Part shown: positions 44,562 through 52,851 of the stretch, in pieces
Layout of the letters: every line of letters starts with the position of its first letter
How positions within the stretch are numbered: the stretch's first letter is position 1
DNA from: Dyella sp. 2HG41-7
GTDB taxonomy: Bacteria; Pseudomonadota; Gammaproteobacteria; Xanthomonadales; Rhodanobacteraceae
Direction of reading: 5' to 3'
Assembly: GCF_021390675.1 (NCBI RefSeq)
Contig: NZ_JAJEJV010000004.1
Coordinates: 2,356,001 to 2,420,000 of the forward strand
Length of the DNA stretch: 64,000 nucleotides
Notes under the pieces: model-generated
Told to the model about the DNA's origin: nothing
Database searches by the model: none
What the model saw: only the letters and a program-made list of their open reading frames with translations
Position numbers and translations under genes: made by a program

Positions 44562-45122
44562 CATCGGCGGGAGCGGCGAAGACGCGCCGCGCGGGTCGAG
44601 ATCTTCCGCCATTCTCAAATGCAAATCCAGCGTGGGCAATGTCGCTTCGGCGAGTTGCCGGATCTCGGCGTTTGCGCTGCCCGTCGCCGCCGTAAATAGG
44701 TCGATCGCTTTGCGATGATCCTGCAGAACGACGTCGTCATACGCTTGATCGAACGCGCCGCCTTGCAGCGCGCGTAGCTGTTGCGCGCGTTTCTGCGCTT
44801 CGGGCCCGGGTTCCGCCGATACATGCACGCGGTATCGCCAAGCCAGGCTGGCGAGCTTGCGATTGACTTGCGTCTGATCGTCGACGATCCGCTTGGCCAT
44901 GTATTGCACCAAGGCCGTATTGGACATTTTCAACGCAAGCTGGCTTAGCGTGACTTCGGTTGCGGATACCGTTGCGGCTTGCCGCAAAAAGCGCCGATCG
45001 TCTCTGCTGATATCGCCGTAAATGCGCGCCGGATGTTCGGAGCGCGCTTTGAATTGATAGTAGAGCACCAACGTCGCCAGGGCGAGAATGCCGACAAATA
45101 ACGTGGTTTGCGTCAGGTCCAT
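44559..45122 (-). CDS. DUF4142-family membrane-anchored protein
   Basis: 187 residues. It has an N-terminal transmembrane helix (about 7-22), then the DUF4142 helical domain (DRRFLRQAATVSATEVTLSQLAL and later AKRIVDDQTQVNRKLASLA), a ferritin-like bundle found in many secreted bacterial proteins of unknown function. The C-terminal residues GASSPLPPM lead straight into the palindromic element, whose terminal TAG is the stop codon. The original C-terminus may therefore have been changed. It overlaps the KGG gene upstream by 10 bp, so they are co-transcribed. Confidence 0.85.
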   Translation of the reverse strand: MDLTQTTLFVGILALATLVLYYQFKARSEHPARIYGDISRDDRRFLRQAATVSATEVTLSQLALKMSNTALVQYMAKRIVDDQTQVNRKLASLAWRYRVHVSAEPGPEAQKRAQQLRALQGGAFDQAYDDVVLQDHRKAIDLFTAATGSANAEIRQLAEATLPTLDLHLRMAEDLDPRGASSPLPPM

Positions 45123-45376
45123 ATCTTGTCGGGAATTTCGGGCGCTTCTTCGTGCTGATTGGCGTTGCGTTCGAGCTCGGCCAATTGCTTGCGATTGCGG
45201 CTGATTTGGCTGCCGCCTTTTTGACCGGCTTTACGCGCTTCCTCCGGCGTAAAACGATGTGCGCGTCCGCGCGCGTGCGCGATGCGGCCGCCCAGGCTCG
45301 CCACTTCACGCCGGCGCTGTTCGTCCATGGCGGCAAAACCCCGAGGGGTGGCGTCGACTTTCTCTTGATCGGACAT
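45113..45376 (-). CDS. second KGG-motif protein
   Basis: 87 residues, hydrophilic. It contains GFAAMDEQRRREVASLGG and PEEARKAGQKGGSQISRNR, the KGG motif of stress proteins related to the one at 43194. It overlaps the DUF4142 gene by 10 bp, as part of the same transcript. The ATG at 45376 is the start of the hydrophilic body; the frame extends 36 codons upstream with no evidence. Function unknown. Confidence 0.8.
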   Translation of the reverse strand: MSDQEKVDATPRGFAAMDEQRRREVASLGGRIAHARGRAHRFTPEEARKAGQKGGSQISRNRKQLAELERNANQHEEAPEIPDKIWT

Positions 45377-45557
45377 AGAAATACTCGTTGTTCGAACTAG
45401 CGGTGTCGTAAGTGTCATGTCTCCAATCTGGGAATGGCGTGAACATACGAACAAGAGTGAGTGAATGCTTGCGCCATTTATCATGATGACGTAACGCTAA
45501 ACGCGTCACGCCAAGACAATGCACTTGGCATGAACGTAATTTGATTCGAAGTCGCCG

Positions 45558-45974
45558 CTACCGGAGCAAATTGTTGATGCAGTCGAGCAGCTCGTAGAGG
45601 TGCACAGGTTTTTGCAGGCGATGAATATGCGCGTAAATATGTGGAATGGCGCTTCCGTCGTAACCGGTGGTCAGCGCCATAGGCACGTGATCGGCCATTA
45701 GGCGATCGACCAGCGGGAACACGCGCTCTCCGTTCAAATTCACGTCGAGAAGGGCTGCGTCCGGCTTAATACCTTGATCGAGCGCTTGCAGCGCGTCGGC
45801 GACGTTCGAGAAGGGGCCGACAACGCTTGCGCCTTCCATATCGAGGGCGGCCCTCACCGTGTCGGCGATGAGATATTCGTCCTCCACCATAAGAATGGAC
45901 TTTCCGCTTAGCGATTCGGAAGTCATGGCGCGTGATTTGGCGATAAGGTCATCTTGCGAACGGATGCGACCCAT
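45558..45974 (-). CDS. single-domain response regulator
   Basis: 138 residues, CheY-like receiver domain only. It has the acidic pair VEDE, phosphoacceptor Asp in LLDVNLNG, TTGYD and the conserved Lys in LQKPV. There is no output domain, so it passes phosphate on or acts by protein contact. It starts directly after the stop of the HWE kinase gene (no gap), so kinase and regulator form a pair. ATG 45974 or an internal Met (MTSESLS) could be the start. Confidence 0.9.
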   Translation of the reverse strand: MGRIRSQDDLIAKSRAMTSESLSGKSILMVEDEYLIADTVRAALDMEGASVVGPFSNVADALQALDQGIKPDAALLDVNLNGERVFPLVDRLMADHVPMALTTGYDGSAIPHIYAHIHRLQKPVHLYELLDCINNLLR

Positions 45975-47492
45975 TTAGGCGAGCACCGGTACGGATATGG
46001 AGCATTGAACGCCGGAAGGCGTCAAGTTGTATTTGGTCTTGGCTTTCAACTGGTAAGGAAGCGCTTTTTCGATCAAATCCATGCCATAGCCTTGTTGGAC
46101 ATTGGTGTGAAATACCTGGATGCACTCCACGCCGGTTTCCTGCCAATGCACATGCAGGATCGGCGCCTGACCGTCGCTCTGTTCTACATCCCATCGAACC
46201 GTCAGGTGCGCGGTGGGCGAAGCGAGCGCGCCGTAGTTCAGAGCGTTGACGATCAGCTCGTGAATGGCCAGCGCAAACGTCTGCAACGTCGTGGACCGTA
46301 ATCGGATGCCGGCAGGGCCATCCAGGGTGACTTGCCGTAGCGAGACGGAATGCGCGGCCAGTTCAGTGCGCAGCAAATCGTCGAACGTGACTTTGTCGCC
46401 TTGCTCGAGGCGCGACAAATACGTTTGCACGCGGCCGATCGCGTTCAAGCGGGATAAAAATACGCCTGAGAAATTTTCAAGATTCGTATGCTTTGAGGCC
46501 GTCCGAGCGAAAATCGCATGAACGACGCTCAACAAGTTGCGCGTGCGATGCTGCAGCTCGGCATTCATCACGCTGAGCTGTCCGACAATGGCTTCGCGCA
46601 GCGCGTCGCCGGCATGCACCCATTCCGAATCGGCAGTATCGAGCAGCCGCCGTGCAAGGTCTTGATGTTGCGCCATCAACAAGATGACGTCTGCTTCGTA
46701 CGTCAACTCAGGATGCAATTCCGTCCAATAGTGGGCCGAATGGATGTAAACCATCAGCCCCATGATGTTTTCGAAACATGCCTCGCCCACGGCGCGCGAG
46801 ACCACCGTGCGTGCGTGCGAGGATCGGCCGGGAACCAGAAAGATGGCGGTGATGGCGTCGAACAGATCTTCTTCCGCCTTGGTGCCCGGGGCGGGAATGT
46901 CGATGGGCGTCGGATGCGCATCCAATCGTGCGTAGATATCTTCCAGTTGCACCGCGTTGGGCACGGGGCGCGACAGCAAAGCGAGAACGGCGTCTAGCGT
47001 TTCGGGTGTGGCGGAACGGTCGCCGGCGGGCGCTCCTCGTCCAAGCAGAAACCCGGCGTGCCGCACGACGCAATAACGCATCTCGCAAAAGCGCGAGAGA
47101 TGCACGACAAGTCGCTCTTTGAACAACGGGGGAAGCGGATTGTCCAGGTATGCGGCTTTCGCATGAAGCCAGAGTTCTTCCGCGAGCTCCGTGGTGGTGG
47201 TTGGAAGCGCAAACAGATTGGGTAGAACGCCCAGGCGCTCCTGAATCTCCCGATTCAACCGCAGTTTGCGACGGTCGATGTCGTTGACAAGGCTCGGTTT
47301 GCTCAGCCCCATACGCCATCGCGTGCGCAACGCGGCGAACGATGTGTGCTTTTTCAGGTCCGAACGCGGCGCATCGTAAAAGCGCGGCCCATCGCTAGGG
47401 TCGGACAAAACGCGAGCAGTTTTCCTCAGCCACGCAACGACGGGATTGGACGACCCCTTGTCAGAGGGGCGGTGCATGAGTCTCGACGCCAT
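45975..47492 (-). CDS. HWE-type histidine kinase with AhpD-like N-terminal region
   Basis: 505 residues. The C-terminal half is a cytosolic HWE/HisKA_2 kinase: ELQHRTRNLLSVVHAIF with His315, N-box HELIVNALNYG, HVHWQETG and the GYGMDL lid. The N-terminal ~290 residues look like an alkylhydroperoxidase/carboxymuconolactone-decarboxylase helical bundle. CEMRYCVVRHAGFLLG (136-151) resembles the AhpD YCxxxH redox motif, with the first Cys displaced. No transmembrane segments are seen, so it may sense redox or a soluble ligand. It is followed by a response regulator with no gap. This sensory half is an inference. Confidence 0.8.
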   Translation of the reverse strand: MASRLMHRPSDKGSSNPVVAWLRKTARVLSDPSDGPRFYDAPRSDLKKHTSFAALRTRWRMGLSKPSLVNDIDRRKLRLNREIQERLGVLPNLFALPTTTTELAEELWLHAKAAYLDNPLPPLFKERLVVHLSRFCEMRYCVVRHAGFLLGRGAPAGDRSATPETLDAVLALLSRPVPNAVQLEDIYARLDAHPTPIDIPAPGTKAEEDLFDAITAIFLVPGRSSHARTVVSRAVGEACFENIMGLMVYIHSAHYWTELHPELTYEADVILLMAQHQDLARRLLDTADSEWVHAGDALREAIVGQLSVMNAELQHRTRNLLSVVHAIFARTASKHTNLENFSGVFLSRLNAIGRVQTYLSRLEQGDKVTFDDLLRTELAAHSVSLRQVTLDGPAGIRLRSTTLQTFALAIHELIVNALNYGALASPTAHLTVRWDVEQSDGQAPILHVHWQETGVECIQVFHTNVQQGYGMDLIEKALPYQLKAKTKYNLTPSGVQCSISVPVLA

Positions 47493-47742
47493 AAAACCTG
47501 ATTCCTAAGGACTGATTGGCGCCATCGCGCAGGATGGTGCGTGCGCGCTGGCTGGCGGCGCGACTTGCGATGTGCTTGATGAAAACCGATGTAGCGGATG
47601 GGGCGCGTCTTCTCATTCTTATTAATCCCCAAAAAACGTTGACGAACGGCTTGCCTAACGCATTGGGGCAGCACTATGACATCGGACATCTCAAGGCAGT
47701 GCACATATCGTGTCAGTGCCGATTTCACGTTTTGTGTACTGG

Positions 47743-49926
47743 TCAACCCGACTTGGCGTCTCGTGGTGCCGGAAGCTTCGATTTCGGGGGCCTAGCTCGA
47801 TAAAGCGCCAACGAGCGCGCGCGGAGCATTGCCCGATTTCGTTTCACGGCCGGTGGTTGATTCGCAGTGTTAACCAGCAGTCGCCATTCCATCGTGCCGT
47901 CGGCGTCAGGCAGCACGAACTCGACATCCTGGAATTGACCATTGATGAGCAGCAGCAGCGTGTTGTCCACACCTGGACGCTTGATGCCGGTGGGTTTGGC
48001 GCGACCGTCCAAAAGCATAGCTAGGCAGCGCTCGTTCGGATCGTGCCATTGCTCTTCCGTGAATTCGTTTCCGTCATGCGTGAGCCAAGTAACATCCTTA
48101 ATGCCCGATTCCTTGTCCACGGGACCGCGCAAGAAACGCGTGCGCCGCAGCAAGGGATAATCGCGGCGCAATCGGGTGAGTCGGCGCACGAAATCGGTGA
48201 GATCGCGCTGATCGCTGGAGGAGATCCAGTCGAGCCAGGTGACGTTGTTGTCCTGGCAATAGGCGTTGTTGTTGCCGCCTTGCGTGCGCGCGAATTCGTC
48301 GCCCGCCAAAAGCATGGGCGTTCCTTGCGAAAATATGAGCGTGGCCAGCATGTTGCGCATTTGCTGTTTGCGAAGGATCAATATTTCCGGATTATCGGTA
48401 AAACCCTCTTCGCCGCAATTCCAACTTAAATTGTTATCGGTGCCGTCGCGGTTGTTTTCGCGATTGGCCTCATTGTGCTTGGTGTTGTAACTGACCAGAT
48501 CGTGCAGCGTGAAGCCATCGTGCGCCGTCACAAAATTGATCGAGGCATTTGGTCTGCGCCCGCGCTGGTCGAAAAGATCGGCCGACCCGGTAAGGCGCGT
48601 CGCAAATTCCGGAAGCCGCCCTTCGTCGCCTCGCCAGAAGGACCGCACCGCATCGCGGTAGCGGTCGTTCCATTCGGCCCAGCCGGGTGCGAATTTGCCG
48701 ACCTGATAACCGCCTGGACCAATATCCCAAGGCTCGGCGATCAGTTTGGCGTGGCCCAAGATCGGGTCTTGCCGGCACGCATGGAGAAAGCCGCCGTTCG
48801 GATCGAAGCCGTGCGCCTCACGCCCGAGAATCGTCGCCAGATCGAAGCGGAAACCGTCGACACGCATTTCTGTCGCCCAGTAACGCAAGGAATCCATCAC
48901 CATTTGCAGCACGCGCGAATGGCTGAGGTTCAAGGTATTTCCGGTGCCGGTATCGTTGATATAAAGACGTCGGTCGTCCGCAAGTCGGTAATACGTGGCG
49001 TTATCGATGCCGCGCAGCGAAAGCGTCGGGCCAAGGTGATTGCCTTCGGCGGTGTGGTTGTAAACCACGTCGAGAATCACCTCCAGTCCCGCGTCGTGAA
49101 AATGCGCCACCATTTCCTTGAATTCCGCGACGGTGTCGGTGGCCATATAGCGCGGATGCGGTGCGAAAAAGCCGATGGTGTTGTAGCCCCAATAATTGCG
49201 CAGGCCGACGTTCAACAACTGTTTGTCGTCGACAAACGCGTGAATGGGCATCAACTCGACCGATGTCACGCCGAGCGAACGCATGTAATCGACGATCGGT
49301 TGTTCGGAAAGTCCCGCAAACGTCCCGCGCAGCTGTTCCGACACTTGCGGGTGCAGCATGGTGTAACCGCGCACGTGGGTTTCGTAGATGACCGTTTGAT
49401 CCCATGGCACACCGCGCCAATAATGTGTGCCCCAAGTAAACGCCGGATCGATCACACGCGATTTGGGCATAAACGGTGCGCTGTCGCGTTCGTCGAAACT
49501 CAGGTCGCCGTCGGGATGCCCGATGGTGTAGCCGAATAGCGCATCGTCCCAGGTCAGTTCGCCGACGATCTGTTTTGCGTACGGATCGAGCAGCAGCTTA
49601 TTGGGATTGAATCGATGACCTTCCTCCGGTTTATAAGGGCCGTGTACGCGATAGCCGTAAAGCTGGCCCGGACGCACATCTGGTAGATAGCCATGCCAAA
49701 CTTCGTCGGTGTATTCGGGCAGCGTGATGCGCTCGGTTTCTTTGCCCGCTTCGTCGAACAGGCACAACTCCACGCGCGTCGCGTTGGCGGAGAACAGAGC
49801 GAAATTTACGCCAAGCCCGTCCCAGGTCGCGCCGAGCGGAAGGGGCAGTCCTTCGCGCAGGCTCAGACTGTGAGAGGTCGTCTCCGGACCGCGATGCAGG
49901 CGGGACGGTTTGGCTAAAACATTCAT
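47743..49926 (-). CDS. glgX: glycogen debranching enzyme
   Basis: 727 residues. GH13 isoamylase-type enzyme that hydrolyses alpha-1,6 branches left after phosphorylase. It has an N-terminal CBM48 domain (PLPLGATWDGLGVNFALFSA) and catalytic residues in RVDGFRFDLA (Asp), LIAEPWDIG (Glu) and FVTAHDG (Asp). It is the last gene of the glycogen/trehalose operon, 22 bp after the DUF2934 gene. It supplies linear maltodextrins to TreY/TreZ and MalQ. Confidence 0.96.
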   Translation of the reverse strand: MNVLAKPSRLHRGPETTSHSLSLREGLPLPLGATWDGLGVNFALFSANATRVELCLFDEAGKETERITLPEYTDEVWHGYLPDVRPGQLYGYRVHGPYKPEEGHRFNPNKLLLDPYAKQIVGELTWDDALFGYTIGHPDGDLSFDERDSAPFMPKSRVIDPAFTWGTHYWRGVPWDQTVIYETHVRGYTMLHPQVSEQLRGTFAGLSEQPIVDYMRSLGVTSVELMPIHAFVDDKQLLNVGLRNYWGYNTIGFFAPHPRYMATDTVAEFKEMVAHFHDAGLEVILDVVYNHTAEGNHLGPTLSLRGIDNATYYRLADDRRLYINDTGTGNTLNLSHSRVLQMVMDSLRYWATEMRVDGFRFDLATILGREAHGFDPNGGFLHACRQDPILGHAKLIAEPWDIGPGGYQVGKFAPGWAEWNDRYRDAVRSFWRGDEGRLPEFATRLTGSADLFDQRGRRPNASINFVTAHDGFTLHDLVSYNTKHNEANRENNRDGTDNNLSWNCGEEGFTDNPEILILRKQQMRNMLATLIFSQGTPMLLAGDEFARTQGGNNNAYCQDNNVTWLDWISSSDQRDLTDFVRRLTRLRRDYPLLRRTRFLRGPVDKESGIKDVTWLTHDGNEFTEEQWHDPNERCLAMLLDGRAKPTGIKRPGVDNTLLLLINGQFQDVEFVLPDADGTMEWRLLVNTANQPPAVKRNRAMLRARSLALYRARPPKSKLPAPRDAKSG

Positions 49927-49948
49927 CTTTTAAATCCTGGTGACATAT

Positions 49949-50152
49949 TCAACGTTTCTTTTTGCCGGGCTTTGCATCCTTCTTTTCGGGCGGTGCGTGA
50001 GCGGCATGCTGTTCTTCGGCGAGCACCAGCCTCTCGGCCATGTACCAATGCCGAAGCGACTGGCCGACAGGGCGTCCTTCCGACTCCCAGATGCTGTGCG
50101 CGATGTCGCGAATGCGCGCCTGCCGTTCGGCGCTGGTGTGTTTTGATTTCAT
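49949..50152 (-). CDS. DUF2934 small protein of the glycogen/trehalose operon
   Basis: 67 residues, with the DUF2934 pattern RIRDIAHSIWESEGRP and WYMAERLVLAEEQ, followed by a Lys-rich tail (KKDAKPGKKKR). DUF2934 proteins are small and of unknown function. It overlaps the treY stop by 4 bp (ATGA) and lies just upstream of glgX. It could be a regulatory or structural small subunit, but only gene order supports this. Confidence 0.8.
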   Translation of the reverse strand: MKSKHTSAERQARIRDIAHSIWESEGRPVGQSLRHWYMAERLVLAEEQHAAHAPPEKKDAKPGKKKR

Positions 50153-52851
50153 AAATCGGGCTCGGAAACCAACACGGCCACAGGCCAATGAGACAGCAGC
50201 GCTTGCACAGGCAGACTCCCCGCGCCGCTGCGGTGCGTTACACGAGTAAATAAATCAACGAGGGTGCACGCACCGTCACGATCGGAATACGCAATGGCGG
50301 TGCTGCCCCAAAAATCCTTTCGCACGATCGGACGATCGCCATCCAGCTCCTGCGCACACAGGCGCGGTACCGCGACCAACATTTGTTGCTTGCCGCGCCG
50401 GCGCAAAAAGACGACCAGGTGATCCTTGCGCGGACCGATGACATCGAGCGGCTCGTAAGCGGCGTCGATAAAGAGTTCTGGATGACGTTTTCTAACGTTT
50501 AGAAGACGCCGGATGATGTGCTGCTTCAAGACGCCGTTCCGATAATTGGCGAGCAGATCCGTTGCCGGCTCGTCGCTTTGAATTGTGGTTTGACGCAGCG
50601 CGTAGTCGACGGGCCGACGATTGTCGGGATCGACCAGCGATTGATCCCAATAATCGGCGCCCTGATAGAGATCGGGAACGCCTGGCACGGTAAGTCGCAG
50701 CGTGGTCGCGACCAGGCCATTCAACGCACCTGGCGCATCGAGACTCTGTGCCGCACGACAAATGTATTCTCGTAACGCTTCATAATGCGGAGAAACGAGA
50801 ATGTCATGAACGACGGTTTTGCACGCTTCTTCATAGATGCGGTTGGGCGTCGTCCAGCGCGTGTGCAGTTTCGCCTCACGCTCGGCTTTAATCAGCCACT
50901 GCTGGATGCGAGCGGCGAAGGTGCTCAAAGCCTCCTTGTCGTCGTGCGCCATGCCGAGAGGCCATGCCGCAAGGATCGTTTGCAACAGTATCCACTGCGT
51001 GCCACGCGAGGGGCGATTCGAATTGTGCAGATCCGCGAGCCATTGCTTGGCGTTGTCGACAAACCACTGTGCACGCTCGCTGATGATCGCCATGCGCGCG
51101 CGGGTGTCTTCGCCGCGCTTGTGATCGTGTGTCGCCGTGGCGAGCAAGGAGCGCGGACAGATCGCAGCACGCTTTTGCATCTGCTCGTGAAAGCGCTTCG
51201 CGTCGAGCGAGAAGACGCGCGGATCGCTGCCCACCTCGTTGCGAGAAAGCAAAACACCGTAACGGTAAAAAGCCGTGTCCTCGATCGCCTTGGCGTTCAA
51301 GCTGGTCGACAACTGCTCGAACAGGCGTCGCGCCGTCTGCAAGTGCCGGCGTTGCGACAAGGAATCGAGCCATCGCGGCTTGGTTTCCAGCAGGTATTGA
51401 TGCAGGTAGGTGCGTTGTTCGGCCAGATCGGGATCGCCATCTTTCGCGGCGCCTTCGAACGCCTGTTCCAGAATGCGGCGATCGTCGCTCTTGATCAGGC
51501 CGGCGCTGGAGTACGTGCGATACACCGACATATGTTCCAGCACTTCGGCCAACGTACGCTGCAGCGCCAAGGGAGTGAGGTCGCCACCTTCGGGCGTATC
51601 GGTGGCGTACCGCTGAAATGCACGCGTGCAGCGGCCAAGATCCGCGGCGAGGCTGGTGGCCAGGATGGTTCGACGCGCTTCACGCGCTTCGTCCTCGAAA
51701 TGTACGTATCGGCCGGTGACCGTCGACCACGCGTGCGCCAGCGGCGCTTCACCACCGGGGTCATGCTGCAGGGCGCCGACTTGATTCATAAAGTCGTAGC
51801 CCGTGGTCCCTTCCACCGGCCAGTCGGCGCGCAGCTTTTCGTCGTCCGCCAAAATTTTTTCGATGTGCAGCGTTACCTGCCTGCTGGATCGGCAGGGATC
51901 GGGATGCAACACCCGATTGACGCGATGACGAAGTTTTCTCAAGTATTCGCGCGGTTGTGTCAAACCGTCGACATGGTCGACGCGAAGACCATCGATCAAG
52001 CCGTCTTTGATCAGACGAAGGGGCAGGGCGTGCACGGCCTCGAACACCTCTTCGCGATCCATGGCGAGCGCCGCGAGCGAATCGATGTCGAAGAAACGGC
52101 GATAGTTGATCACCTGATTGCCGCTGCGCCACCAGGCCAGTCGATAATGCTGGAGATCGAGAAAATGGCGCATTTGCCCTTCATCGGCGTACAACCGCTC
52201 GATGGCTTGATCGATCGCTGCGCAACGGGCGTTGTCCTGCGTGACACGACGCACAGCATCGATGGCCTGCGTCGACGTTTTGAAACGCGGAAGCTCGAAA
52301 CCGGCCATGTCGAACAGAAAGCGCAAGCTCTGCTCGGACACGGGAAATTTCGTGCCCGCCACGCTCAGTGCGAGCGTCGTTCCGCCGATATGGCGCTCCA
52401 GTGTCAGCTCATCGTGCGCGAGCGCCTGCTCGAGCGGCGCGGCTAAAATAGGCAGCCACAACTTGCCTTCGGTATCCGGCGCACTCCAGTCGATGTCGAA
52501 ATAATGCGCATAACGACTCGCCCGTCCCAAGGCGAGCACATCGGCCCACCACGGATTGGCGACATCGGCCGCCATGTGATTGGGGACGATGTCGATGATC
52601 GCGCCCATGTTGTGCTGATGCAGAACGCGAACGAACTCGACCAATCCGCTTTCGCCGCCGAGTTCCGGATTGACAATGGCGGGATTGATGACGTCGTAGC
52701 CGTGCGTCGAACCCGGTCGCGCCATGGCGATGGGGGAAAGATAAACATGGCTCAGCCCAAGCGCCGCGAAATACGGTACGCGCTCCGCGGCCGCTGAAAA
52801 ATCGAAGTCGCGGTTGAGCTGCAATCGAACCGTGGCGCGTAACGCGGTCAT
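50149..52851 (-). CDS. treY: maltooligosyl trehalose synthase
   Basis: 900 residues. GH13 enzyme that turns the reducing-end alpha-1,4 bond of maltodextrins into an alpha,alpha-1,1 bond. It has YLSPIAMARPGSTHGYDV and IDIVPNHMA at the N-terminus, the catalytic Asp in GLRVDHVDGLTQP, Glu in HIEKILADDE, and ATHDHKRGEDTRAR. Its length is longer than archaeal/Sulfolobus TreY, which is about 720. It overlaps malQ and DUF2934 by 4 bp each. TreZ then releases trehalose. Confidence 0.96.
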   Translation of the reverse strand: MTALRATVRLQLNRDFDFSAAAERVPYFAALGLSHVYLSPIAMARPGSTHGYDVINPAIVNPELGGESGLVEFVRVLHQHNMGAIIDIVPNHMAADVANPWWADVLALGRASRYAHYFDIDWSAPDTEGKLWLPILAAPLEQALAHDELTLERHIGGTTLALSVAGTKFPVSEQSLRFLFDMAGFELPRFKTSTQAIDAVRRVTQDNARCAAIDQAIERLYADEGQMRHFLDLQHYRLAWWRSGNQVINYRRFFDIDSLAALAMDREEVFEAVHALPLRLIKDGLIDGLRVDHVDGLTQPREYLRKLRHRVNRVLHPDPCRSSRQVTLHIEKILADDEKLRADWPVEGTTGYDFMNQVGALQHDPGGEAPLAHAWSTVTGRYVHFEDEAREARRTILATSLAADLGRCTRAFQRYATDTPEGGDLTPLALQRTLAEVLEHMSVYRTYSSAGLIKSDDRRILEQAFEGAAKDGDPDLAEQRTYLHQYLLETKPRWLDSLSQRRHLQTARRLFEQLSTSLNAKAIEDTAFYRYGVLLSRNEVGSDPRVFSLDAKRFHEQMQKRAAICPRSLLATATHDHKRGEDTRARMAIISERAQWFVDNAKQWLADLHNSNRPSRGTQWILLQTILAAWPLGMAHDDKEALSTFAARIQQWLIKAEREAKLHTRWTTPNRIYEEACKTVVHDILVSPHYEALREYICRAAQSLDAPGALNGLVATTLRLTVPGVPDLYQGADYWDQSLVDPDNRRPVDYALRQTTIQSDEPATDLLANYRNGVLKQHIIRRLLNVRKRHPELFIDAAYEPLDVIGPRKDHLVVFLRRRGKQQMLVAVPRLCAQELDGDRPIVRKDFWGSTAIAYSDRDGACTLVDLFTRVTHRSGAGSLPVQALLSHWPVAVLVSEPDL

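Noticed and set aside
50785-52446. A 553-codon plus-strand frame opposite treY
   Set aside because: It is the shadow of the highly conserved treY gene, with low-complexity Arg-rich composition and no motif.
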